NCBI GenBank assembly: GCA_964648275.1
Contig: CAZYOB010000007.1
Coordinates: forward strand, 1 to 43,859
Reading direction: 5' to 3'
From: CAIQPO01 sp964648275
GTDB taxonomy: Bacteria > Patescibacteriota > Microgenomatia > UBA1400 > MFAQ01
Length of the DNA stretch: 43,859 nt
Positions 15,701 to 23,655 of the stretch are shown one piece after another (position 1 is the stretch's first letter; each line of letters begins with the position of its first letter). The notes under the pieces are model-generated. The model ran no database searches and had not been told where the DNA came from. It was given only the letters and a program-made list of their open reading frames with translations. Both the position numbers and the translations under genes were made by a program.

Positions 15701-18376
15701 ATGCCTCGGAAATCTACCTCTATTGCCATCGAGTCCAATAATCAGAAACTCTCTGAAATATTTCTTAAATTGGCTGAATTTTCAGAAGTTCATTTCGAAA
15801 AAGACCATGGACTTAAATCAGCAACTTACTGTGTGTATCTTGCAGATTTAAGTGCTGACATCACCAGTCTCAGTCAAGAGATCATCGAATTAATTCAAGC
15901 TTGCCAAAGCAAAAATATAAAAATCGCCATCTGCCTCGTTTTCGCCGAAAAAATTAATATTGAAAAGGTCAGCTATCTCAAAAATTTACTTGGTTCCCTA
16001 AACCAATCACCTCCTCTATATAGACTTTTACTAATAAGAGACCTTTATCAGGATGTCCTTCCACAACCAGTTACCTTTCTGGACAAGTTACTTTGGCAGT
16101 CGATTCAGGATTTGCACTGGCACACCTCGACCAAGGGGAAAAATCTTTTCTATCCTTTATATATAAACGACCTTGTCACCCTGATCATCAAAACCCTGTT
16201 TCTGAATAGCACGGCTGGAAAGACTTTTTGGGTCTTCGGTGATAAGTACACTGACCTCGAGATGGGTTTTCTTCTCAAATCAACTCTATCCGATGATAAA
16301 GGCCTCTTCGATATAGAGTCAGACCTAACCAACTACCAGGAAGAAGCCCAATTCTACGCTCTGGGAAATGAGACTCAAATTGTTCTCGGCTGGCGTCCGG
16401 ACACTGATTTCGAGCAAAAACTAAAAAGTATTATTGATCAATCAAAACAAGACTCGGTCCAGGAAGATTATCAGCTGGAACATTCACAAGTCTCTCCTAT
16501 AAAGAAAAAAATCGTAAGTATTAAAAATTCCCTGGCAAAAATAAATGTTAAAAGACATGGGGCCAAGCTCAAAAACCGATTCCTGGCCATATCCATAAAA
16601 ATCTTGTTTCTCGTACTTTTTCTATATGCTGCCACAGCGGGAGTATTCGCCTGGTCAATGTCAAAAGAATATGCCAGTCTAAATAGATCACTTGATCTGG
16701 CGGGAAAAGGGGAGTTGGAAAAATCTGTTCTAGAAGTAAAAAATTTGCGCTACTATAACCGTTTAAGTGAAATTACTCTAGAACCTATTAAGCCTGTTGT
16801 ATTGTTGATTAATCCTCAGATGGGGGAGGAATTAGTAAATCTTTTTGCCTTCAACAACTACCTCGCCCTAAGCTTGGAAAATTTACAGCAAACCTACGTT
16901 TTGGCCGACAAGATATACAAAAGCCTTCATGATACCCAGACAATTATTGATCCCGAAGGATCTATTCTCGCACTTCAGTCAAACCTGGCACTTGTTTATG
17001 AAAACCTAATTCAAATTAAAGTATCTCTGGAGTCAAAAAAACTACCGGAAAGGGTAGTCTTAAAAATTAAAAAAAGCCCACAGTATGCTCATTTGGGAAA
17101 GATAGATCAACAACTGACTCAAGCAATGAAGCTAACCGAGGTTTTGCCCGTCATCCTAAAGCCAAACAAAACTACCAAACTGGGTGTTCTGATCCAAGAT
17201 CAGGATGAAATTAGACCAACCGGAGGACTGATAAAACAACTGATTGTCTTCACCATTGAAAGCGGTAGGATTACTGAAGTTAAAACATGGATTCCCGAAA
17301 ACATTGATGCCGTAGCCTTAGGGGAGGCAAAAGCTCCCGAAATGCTGGCTCGTGTTACAGGATCGGATGACTATAAATTTAAGGATATGAATTATCCCGC
17401 CGATTTTTCTCAAACGGCGGAATACATCATCTGGTTCCTTGATAGGACAATTGGTCTTCGACTGGACTCCCTGGTTGGCCTCAACAAAAGCTTCTTCGAA
17501 AAAATGATCAACGAGAACAACGCTTTGGAAATTAATGGCCAAGTTGTTACAGCCCAAGATCTAAGATCAAGCAGTTCAGATACCGACAGTTCGAAGGCAG
17601 TGGTCGATTATTATCTCACAGCCTTTAATACCGGCAAATTATCACTTCTTACTCTTGGCAGGTCGATCATTTCTGAAATAGAAGAGGGGAATATCAAGCT
17701 TTTCTCCTCGGATGAAACGGCTCAAACTGCCATTGCCAGACTCCCCATCTCTGGAATTGTTTCCGATTTTCCCTGCCATTCGGGTCTGGGCGCCTACAGG
17801 GAATGTCTTAATCAGGTTACCTATCTCAACGAATCCAATCTAATATATGCACCAGTTAATCACTCACTCAAAAGAGATATGGCTCACTCCGTCACCCTCG
17901 GCACCGACCGGTTTAATCACGAATACCGTCTAAAATACTCGTTCAAAAACGACTTCGGACTTCTAAATCGACCATATCAACTTATTTACCAACTATTTAC
18001 TCCTTCCGGATCAGAAATAACTAAGATCGAGGTTGATGGTCAAACATCCCTTCTGAAAAGTGGTTTTACCAAGATGAAACACGGTCAATCTGAGTACTTT
18101 CAGATTCCTCTCACCTTCAGCCCCTCAGGTGATCATGAGGTTTTCATCGGTTTTGATACTCCTCTAAAATCCACCTTCGATCCGGCAAAGACAGCCCTTT
18201 CGTTTACCGAGATTCGCCAACCGGGAGCTACTGATAAAGGCACTCTCCTCATGGTTAAGATTGCCGAAAACACTCGTCCTCTGGCCATCACTCACGAAAT
18301 CCAAACCGTCCAAGGCTCTCTCGCCGTCCAATTACCTCCCCAAACAACAACATTTGGTCTCGGTTTGGGCTACTGA
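15701..18376 (+). CDS. DUF4012 envelope protein with degenerate epimerase-like N-terminal domain
   Basis: This 891-residue protein has an unusual two-part build. Residues ~1-250 look like a decayed short-chain dehydrogenase/epimerase fold: YINDLVTLIIKTLF, then KTFWVFGDKYTDLEM, then LGWRPDTDFEQKLKSII matches the C-terminal half of sugar-nucleotide epimerases. The glycine-rich NAD loop and the YxxxK pair are not visible. One membrane segment follows (about 294-320). The extracytoplasmic part contains a DUF4012 domain (about 480-760, with IRPTGGLIKQL and MNYPADFSQTAEYI) and a beta-rich C-terminal end. DUF4012 proteins are frequent in CPR and Actinobacteria near polysaccharide genes, and the function is unknown. 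The N-terminal domain may be a cytoplasmic sensor rather than an enzyme. Confidence 0.75.
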   Translation: MPRKSTSIAIESNNQKLSEIFLKLAEFSEVHFEKDHGLKSATYCVYLADLSADITSLSQEIIELIQACQSKNIKIAICLVFAEKINIEKVSYLKNLLGSLNQSPPLYRLLLIRDLYQDVLPQPVTFLDKLLWQSIQDLHWHTSTKGKNLFYPLYINDLVTLIIKTLFLNSTAGKTFWVFGDKYTDLEMGFLLKSTLSDDKGLFDIESDLTNYQEEAQFYALGNETQIVLGWRPDTDFEQKLKSIIDQSKQDSVQEDYQLEHSQVSPIKKKIVSIKNSLAKINVKRHGAKLKNRFLAISIKILFLVLFLYAATAGVFAWSMSKEYASLNRSLDLAGKGELEKSVLEVKNLRYYNRLSEITLEPIKPVVLLINPQMGEELVNLFAFNNYLALSLENLQQTYVLADKIYKSLHDTQTIIDPEGSILALQSNLALVYENLIQIKVSLESKKLPERVVLKIKKSPQYAHLGKIDQQLTQAMKLTEVLPVILKPNKTTKLGVLIQDQDEIRPTGGLIKQLIVFTIESGRITEVKTWIPENIDAVALGEAKAPEMLARVTGSDDYKFKDMNYPADFSQTAEYIIWFLDRTIGLRLDSLVGLNKSFFEKMINENNALEINGQVVTAQDLRSSSSDTDSSKAVVDYYLTAFNTGKLSLLTLGRSIISEIEEGNIKLFSSDETAQTAIARLPISGIVSDFPCHSGLGAYRECLNQVTYLNESNLIYAPVNHSLKRDMAHSVTLGTDRFNHEYRLKYSFKNDFGLLNRPYQLIYQLFTPSGSEITKIEVDGQTSLLKSGFTKMKHGQSEYFQIPLTFSPSGDHEVFIGFDTPLKSTFDPAKTALSFTEIRQPGATDKGTLLMVKIAENTRPLAITHEIQTVQGSLAVQLPPQTTTFGLGLGY

Positions 18377-18378
18377 AC

Positions 18379-18408
18379 TTGCTAAAGCATGCCTCTGTAA
18401 GCTACAAT
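18379..18408 (+). promoter_or_regulatory. Promoter of the L25 gene, leaderless
   Basis: TTGCTA (18379-18384) and TACAAT (18403-18408) are 18 bases apart. The predicted RNA start (18415) is one base before the ATG at 18416. Confidence 0.6.
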
Positions 18409-18415
18409 ACGTCCC

Positions 18416-19117
18416 ATGACCAAGTACAATCTTGAAGCTCAAAAAAGAGAGCTTTTTGGAAAGAAACTCAAAAAATTAAGAAGACAGGGTATTCTCCCCG
18501 CCAATCTTTTTGGCAAAACGACTGACAGCACTGCTATTCAACTTAAACTCAGAGACTTTGAGCGTGTCTATAAAGAGGCCGGTGAAACCTCTGTTGTCTA
18601 CGTCAAAGTTGAAGGTGAAGAGAAAGATCGTCCAGTTCTAATTTCCAACCTACATTTTGATCCCATTACCGACTTAAAACTTCATGTCGACCTTCATCAG
18701 GTAAACCTCAAAGAAAAAGTTACTGCCAATGTTCCTGTTGAGATCGTTGGAGAAGCTGAACTCATCAAGACCGGCGAAGCCGTTCTTAACCAATCCATCA
18801 ACGAAATTGAAGTCGAAGCCTTACCTACGGATATTCCTGACAGCATTACCTTCGATATCTCGGGATTCAAAGAAATTGGTGACCATCTCAATGTTTCGGA
18901 CGCCAAGGTACCCTCAGCTGTTGAGATCACTACCGATTTAGATCTGGTAGTCGTCTCTCTTTCCGAACCTCAGAAAGAGGAAGTAATAGCTCCTCCTGTA
19001 GTTGAAGGTGAAGAAGGTGCACAAACTACTGAAGGAGAACCTGCCAAGGTAGAAGGTGAAGAGGCTATTACCGGAGCCGAAAAAACTCCAGACTCCGAAA
19101 CCAGCAAAGCAGAATAA
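18416..19117 (+). CDS. rplY: 50S ribosomal protein L25/general stress protein Ctc
   Basis: L25 binds 5S rRNA in the large subunit. The 233-residue product is the long Ctc/TL5 form. It has an N-terminal L25 domain (about 1-92, with KKLRRQGILPANLFGK), a C-terminal TL5 beta domain (about 95-185, with ELIKTGEAVLNQSINEIEVE and DIPDSITFDISG), and an acidic Glu/Thr-rich tail (about 187-233). The tail is probably disordered. The gene is a single transcription unit preceded by its own promoter; no clear terminator hairpin follows. Confidence 0.93.
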   Translation: MTKYNLEAQKRELFGKKLKKLRRQGILPANLFGKTTDSTAIQLKLRDFERVYKEAGETSVVYVKVEGEEKDRPVLISNLHFDPITDLKLHVDLHQVNLKEKVTANVPVEIVGEAELIKTGEAVLNQSINEIEVEALPTDIPDSITFDISGFKEIGDHLNVSDAKVPSAVEITTDLDLVVVSLSEPQKEEVIAPPVVEGEEGAQTTEGEPAKVEGEEAITGAEKTPDSETSKAE

Positions 19118-19160
19118 TCAGTCCTTAATTGTTTCTCTAGTCACAGGAATAAAAATCCTT

Positions 19161-19166
19161 TAGACT
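19161..19166 (+). promoter_or_regulatory. -10 box for leaderless GTG start
   Basis: TAGACT ends seven bases before the G of the GTG at 19173, so transcription would begin on the start codon. I see no Shine-Dalgarno site. Confidence 0.5.
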
Positions 19167-19172
19167 AGCCTT

Positions 19173-20426
19173 GTGGTCAAGAATACTGGCATATTTCAAA
19201 ATAACGTAATTCTGCCTCTACTTGGTCTTGGATTCATATTCCGCTACATTTTCAGCTCAATCATCCATCCACTCAGTCAATATCAGTTTTCTGATATGCA
19301 GTCATACCTAATCACCGCTACCAGGATATCCAGAAATTTTATTTCGCCAATTAATATATTTTATCCTCCTGGATACTCATTATTCCTTCACTTCATTTCA
19401 AAAATTAGTCAGGACAACTTTTATCAATTAGTAGCCATCGCACAAAGTTTCATTGGAATATTTACCTGCCTCTTGCTCTTTGATATTGCCAGAAAAATAA
19501 TTTCAAAAAGATTGGCGATCGTTTTTCTTTTTACTCTCACGATCTATTATCCCTGGATAGACTATACCGGTTATTTACTCAGCGAAAACTTAGCCACCTT
19601 CTTCCTGGTGTTAATAACCTGGCTCACCTACAAAATTGTCACAAAAAAAATAAATTATATCCTTATGATCCTGTTGCCACCGATTGTGGCACTTGGTTCA
19701 ATGGTAAGGGCCAATCTTTTTATTTCAGGTTTGCTTTGTCTGACCTGGATTATTATAAATAAAAAAACCTATCACCACCTCGACCAGCTGCTCACGTTAT
19801 CGACAAGCATCCTTTTCTCCGCCCTGTTCATGATAAGCATCAACTATTCTCTAAGTGGAATATCCACTGCCTTTTCCTTGAACGGTGGTTTGGTATTTGC
19901 CCAAGGTCAATGTCGATACCTCTCGGTCAATGATTCCGCAGGTTGGTGTTTTGGCCCACCTGTGTTCGTCCAGAGAGGCTTCCTGAAAGAAAAAACCTTC
20001 GATCAGCCCTTCACCAACTCCGACTATTTTTATCGGCATGGACTTGATTGCTTAAAACAAGAACCAACTCTGATCCTTCATAAGTTTACCGACCTTTACT
20101 ATCTATTCTTTGGAAATGTTTCATGGCCAAGCTCAAATCAACCGGGCTTTGATATAGCCATGAGATACAGTCATTATGCCTTTGCCGGCCTTGTTATTCC
20201 CGGATTGCTTTTAGGACTATACAGATATCTCTTTTTATCGAAAGCAAAAAAGAAATTAGTTACCCCTTTGTATCTTGTGATTCTTTCGCTAATTATTACC
20301 ACTGTTATCTACCATGCCGACATCAGATATAGAGTACCCTTTGACGGCATCTTTATTCTTCTTGCTCTCTGGGGATATCAGGTTTCAGTAAGCCGGCTAC
20401 TACTTCGGCCAGGTAGCCGAAATTAG
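19173..20426 (+). CDS. GT-C family glycosyltransferase (ArnT/PMT-like)
   Basis: The 417-residue protein has about ten to eleven membrane segments. Near its start it has an acidic motif FSDMQSY (D41) in the first outer loop, and YPPGYSLFLHFI follows. Both are typical of lipid-phosphosugar-dependent GT-C transferases related to GT39/GT83. It probably transfers a sugar from a polyprenyl phosphate donor to a protein or glycan outside the membrane. It lacks an extended soluble C-terminal domain. The GTG start is chosen from the -10 box placement. Its last 27 bases overlap the end of valS on the other strand. Confidence 0.78.
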   Translation: MVKNTGIFQNNVILPLLGLGFIFRYIFSSIIHPLSQYQFSDMQSYLITATRISRNFISPINIFYPPGYSLFLHFISKISQDNFYQLVAIAQSFIGIFTCLLLFDIARKIISKRLAIVFLFTLTIYYPWIDYTGYLLSENLATFFLVLITWLTYKIVTKKINYILMILLPPIVALGSMVRANLFISGLLCLTWIIINKKTYHHLDQLLTLSTSILFSALFMISINYSLSGISTAFSLNGGLVFAQGQCRYLSVNDSAGWCFGPPVFVQRGFLKEKTFDQPFTNSDYFYRHGLDCLKQEPTLILHKFTDLYYLFFGNVSWPSSNQPGFDIAMRYSHYAFAGLVIPGLLLGLYRYLFLSKAKKKLVTPLYLVILSLIITTVIYHADIRYRVPFDGIFILLALWGYQVSVSRLLLRPGSRN

Positions 20427-22457
20427 TAGTCCCTCCGTGGAATACAGCTCCTGCCACACTGCCTCGGTAACGAATGGGGCGAACGGATGAAGAAGTTTCA
20501 GTAGTGTTTTCAAACCATCCTTAAGTTGGACTTTTGATATTTCACCTTTCTTTGCCAACTCGATTTCACTATCACAGAACCAATGCCAAAATTCGTTGTA
20601 AATGTATTCGGCTGCCAGTCCGATACGCAAAGCATCAAGATGTTTTGTTGTTTCGTCTACTACTTCTCTTAAATGTTTATCGAACTCAACATTCTCCTTA
20701 ACATTCTCACTTTCAAACTCACTCACAAATCTGGCCGCATTCCATATTTTATTAGCAAAGTTCCTCATTCCTCTAATTTTGTCTTCTCCTGTGTTGCTGT
20801 CTTGTCCGGCAACAGTGCTCATTACCAAAGCAAACCTTAGGGCATCGGTTCCGTACTTGGCTGTCAACTCTAAAGGATTGATCACATTTCCCTTGCTCTT
20901 GCTCATCTTCTGGCCCTTCTCGTCTCTTACCAGTCCATGCAAATATACGTATTTAAAAGGTGATTTACCGGTCATATATATTCCCAACATCATCATCCTC
21001 ATCACCCAGAAGGGAAGGATCTCATACGCCGTTTCCATCACACTGGTCGGATAGTATGCCTCAAAGTCACCTGGCTTGTTTAGCTTCAATGTCAACACCG
21101 GCCACTGACCTGAAGAGAACCATGTGTCAAAAGTATCTGTTTCTTGAACATATCCTTCACCATGCTTCTCAACCGACACCACAAAATTATTTCGATCCTC
21201 ACCCATATACCAGATCGGCATTCGAATACCCCAAACGATCTGTCTGCTGATATTCCAATCTCTGATATTCGTTAACCAGTGTCGTAGGATTTTTTCTCTT
21301 CCTGCCCCGAGGATAATCGTCTCGTTATTATCCAGTGCCTCTAGTGCCTTCTCTGCTAAGGGTTTTGTCTTGATAAAGAACTGACTCATTGGTAAAGGCT
21401 CAATCACTCTATGGCATCTGTAGCAAGTTCCCACACTGTGGGTATATGGCTTTACCTCCACCAGCGCCTCTCCTAAATCATTAACAATCTTTTCTCTTGC
21501 GGCCGCAACGCTCATCCCCGAATATTCTCCCGCATTCTTATTCATCTTTCCCGTCGTATCGATTACCTGATGATTCACCACTGTTTCGTGCAAATTCATT
21601 CCTGCTCTCTCAGCTGTTTCCCAGTCATTCTGGTCGTGAGCCGGGGTAATCTTTACCGCCCCTGTTCCAAATTCGAGATCGACGGAACTATCGGCAATTA
21701 TCACGATCTCTCTATCTGTCAGAGGCAAATGAACTGCCTTGCCGATTAAGTGTTTATATCTCGAGTCATTTGGATGAACTGCCACTGCCACATCTCCCAA
21801 TAAAGTTTCCGGTCTGGTTGTGGCTACGGTGATCTCGTCGTATTTAATAAAATACAATTTATCTTCCCTCTCCTCATGCTCCACCTCCAAATCGGAGTAA
21901 GCAGTGCCACAGCGGGTGCAGTAATTAACCAATCTCTCGCTCTTATAAACCAAACCATCCTCGTGAAGTTTGATGAACGTCTTAATTACCTCGTCCACAA
22001 TGTCTTTATCTAGTGTGAACTTGAATCTGCTCCAATCGGCGCTAGCTCCCAACCTCTTCATTTGTGTAACCGACAAATCGGAGTTCACCTGCACATAATC
22101 CCAAATCATCTGGTAAAGAGTCTCTCTGTCAAAATCAAAGCGGCTTTTCTCTTCTTTAGCCAGCTTTTTCTCAAAAACGAATTGAGTCTCGATTCCTGCA
22201 TGATCAGTTCCCGGAAGCCATAAAGTAGCCTCTCCCAACATCCGGTGGTATCTGATTAAAATATCCTCGACGGTCACGAACATAGTGTGGCCCACGTGCA
22301 GCGGATCGTTGGCATTTGGTGGAGGCATGATGATAGTAAAAGGTTTCATTCCCGAAGCTGATATCTCTTTACCATCCGGAGGTGTGAAGGCTCCACTTTC
22401 TTCCCAAAGTTTAATTAGCTCTGGTTCTGTCTGGTTAAAATCAAATTGTTTTTGCAT
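20400..22457 (-). CDS. valS: Valyl-tRNA synthetase, short form
   Basis: ValRS charges tRNA-Val. I start it at the ATG at 22457 (MQKQFDFN). The frame continues 29 codons upstream, but those bases are the T-box terminator, not protein. The 685-residue enzyme keeps PLHVGH (HIGH motif, 54-57), KMSKS (517-521) and the editing domain (TTRPETLLGD, GTGAVKITPAHDQND). It ends shortly after the anticodon-binding helices, at ATWPK. Bacterial ValRS is usually about 870-950 residues, with a C-terminal coiled-coil tRNA arm. That arm is missing here, and the anticodon domain is compact. Expression is controlled by the T-box leader at 22458-22619. Confidence 0.94.
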   Translation of the reverse strand: MQKQFDFNQTEPELIKLWEESGAFTPPDGKEISASGMKPFTIIMPPPNANDPLHVGHTMFVTVEDILIRYHRMLGEATLWLPGTDHAGIETQFVFEKKLAKEEKSRFDFDRETLYQMIWDYVQVNSDLSVTQMKRLGASADWSRFKFTLDKDIVDEVIKTFIKLHEDGLVYKSERLVNYCTRCGTAYSDLEVEHEEREDKLYFIKYDEITVATTRPETLLGDVAVAVHPNDSRYKHLIGKAVHLPLTDREIVIIADSSVDLEFGTGAVKITPAHDQNDWETAERAGMNLHETVVNHQVIDTTGKMNKNAGEYSGMSVAAAREKIVNDLGEALVEVKPYTHSVGTCYRCHRVIEPLPMSQFFIKTKPLAEKALEALDNNETIILGAGREKILRHWLTNIRDWNISRQIVWGIRMPIWYMGEDRNNFVVSVEKHGEGYVQETDTFDTWFSSGQWPVLTLKLNKPGDFEAYYPTSVMETAYEILPFWVMRMMMLGIYMTGKSPFKYVYLHGLVRDEKGQKMSKSKGNVINPLELTAKYGTDALRFALVMSTVAGQDSNTGEDKIRGMRNFANKIWNAARFVSEFESENVKENVEFDKHLREVVDETTKHLDALRIGLAAEYIYNEFWHWFCDSEIELAKKGEISKVQLKDGLKTLLKLLHPFAPFVTEAVWQELYSTEGLLISATWPK

Positions 22458-22619
22458 TAGATATAAATAAAAATAACCCTCGTCTACTTCCAGTATAGAT
22501 TGGAAATAGGCGAGGGCCATCTCAGGCGGTACCACCTCGTGCATTATTCTCTTTGTGAGTTCTACTTAAGCTGACGCTCTTTCTTCTCTGGCTCCCGGAT
22601 GACTGGTCCGATCAGTGCT
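22458..22619 (-). promoter_or_regulatory. Compact T-box riboswitch controlling valS
   Basis: The T-box sequence AGGTGGTACCGCC lies at 22537-22525 on the minus strand. It folds into the standard antiterminator: CGAGG pairs with CCTCG (helix A1), then a seven-base bulge TGGTACC, then GCC pairs with GGC closing a loop. TGGT in the bulge can pair with the ACCA end of an uncharged tRNA with discriminator A, as in tRNA-Val. The same CCTCG strand is the start of the competing terminator. Upstream, a CTC/GAG stem III hairpin and AAGTAGAAC match the usual linker. The hairpin at 22610-22596 shows GTC (a Val codon) in a seven-base loop as the likely specifier. The -10 box TATAAT (22631-22626) overlaps the tsaD stop. 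Confidence 0.88.
22465..22516 (-). terminator. Regulated terminator of the valS T-box
   Basis: CCCTCG (22516-22511) pairs with CGAGGG (22483-22478), and the stem continues with CTATTTCC against GGAAGTAG. It is followed by TTATTTTTATTT just before the valS start. The hairpin and the T-box antiterminator exclude each other because they share CCTCG. Confidence 0.88.
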
Positions 22620-22626
22620 GAGAGAA

Positions 22627-23634
22627 TTATAACATCAGGCTTGGTTCCGGACCCAAATTCTCGATCTCTATATAGTCTGGATTCAGTATTGCCGCTGCTC
22701 CCACCATCGCAGCATTGTCCCCGCAATATCTCAGCTCTGGCAGAAAAATATCCAATCCTTTGCTCAAAGCCATCTCCTGTAATTTTTCCCTGATCATCTT
22801 GTTTGCTGCTACCCCACCGGCTACTAAGAGAGTCCTTGGTTGATGTACATTGATCGCCTCGGCAGTCTTCCTTGCCAGCACCTCCGCCACTGCTTCATTA
22901 AACTCTCTGGCCACACCGTTAACTTGGTCTGGATTTAATTCCTTTCCCACTACCTTGGCCACAGCCGCTTTTAATCCGGAAAAACTCATTTTTAAGTTGT
23001 GCTCATGGATCATCGGTCTAGGGAGTTTGCTGACTTCAAAAGTCTCGTCCACAATCTCGGCCGCTTTCTGGATTGAAGGACCTCCCGGATAGGGAAGTCT
23101 CAATATTCTTGCCACTTTATCAAAGGCCTCCCCGGCTGCATCATCCACCGTTCCGCCTATCCACTTCCAATGCTTATAATCCTCAACCAAAACGATGTCA
23201 GTGTGCCCACCACTTATTATCAGTCCGATAGCTGGTAATTTTGGTGTTGTCTTTCGAACCTCACTTAGTATCCAGTTGGCTGCCACATGTGCCTCGATAT
23301 GGTTGACTCTGATTAGAGGCTTATTCCAGGCTAAGGCCAATGCTCTGGCTGTTTCAATACCCACGAGTAGACTCCCAATAAGCCCAGGCCCGTATGCTAC
23401 GGCGATCGCATCGACATCTTTCATCTCGGTTCCGTTTAAAGCCTCAGTCAACACAGGCACTATGGATTTGATCTGTTCTCTGGCTGCCACCTCCGGCACC
23501 ACTCCTCCATATTTGGTGTGAATATCCGCCGAACTGGCTACGATATTAGTGATAACTCTAATTCCTCTGTCATCACCCTCAACCACTGCGGCAGCAGTCT
23601 CATCGCAAGTTGATTCAATGGCTAATACTTTCAT
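22627..23634 (-). CDS. tsaD: tRNA N6-threonylcarbamoyladenosine transferase TsaD
   Basis: TsaD transfers the threonylcarbamoyl group to A37 of tRNAs that read ANN codons, working with TsaB and TsaE. The 335-residue protein has the full signature set: IESTCDETAAAV at the start, YGGVVPEVAAREQ, the metal-binding NHIEAH (H112, H116), ISGGHTD and CGDNAAM near the end. The length is normal. TAAAAT (23646-23641 on the minus strand) ends seven bases before the ATG, so a leaderless transcript is likely. vanW lies 21 bases upstream and the valS T-box promoter overlaps its stop codon. Confidence 0.96.
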   Translation of the reverse strand: MKVLAIESTCDETAAAVVEGDDRGIRVITNIVASSADIHTKYGGVVPEVAAREQIKSIVPVLTEALNGTEMKDVDAIAVAYGPGLIGSLLVGIETARALALAWNKPLIRVNHIEAHVAANWILSEVRKTTPKLPAIGLIISGGHTDIVLVEDYKHWKWIGGTVDDAAGEAFDKVARILRLPYPGGPSIQKAAEIVDETFEVSKLPRPMIHEHNLKMSFSGLKAAVAKVVGKELNPDQVNGVAREFNEAVAEVLARKTAEAINVHQPRTLLVAGGVAANKMIREKLQEMALSKGLDIFLPELRYCGDNAAMVGAAAILNPDYIEIENLGPEPSLML

Positions 23635-23640
23635 TCTTCT

Positions 23641-23646
23641 ATTTTA
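23641..23646 (-). promoter_or_regulatory. -10 box for leaderless tsaD transcription
   Basis: On the minus strand TAAAAT ends at 23641, seven bases before the A of the tsaD ATG at 23634. It lies in the short gap after the vanW stop. Confidence 0.5.
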
Positions 23647-23655
23647 CTCGACTAT

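Noticed and set aside
22458..22544. The 29-codon N-terminal extension of the valS frame
   Set aside because: These bases form part of the T-box antiterminator and the terminator hairpin.
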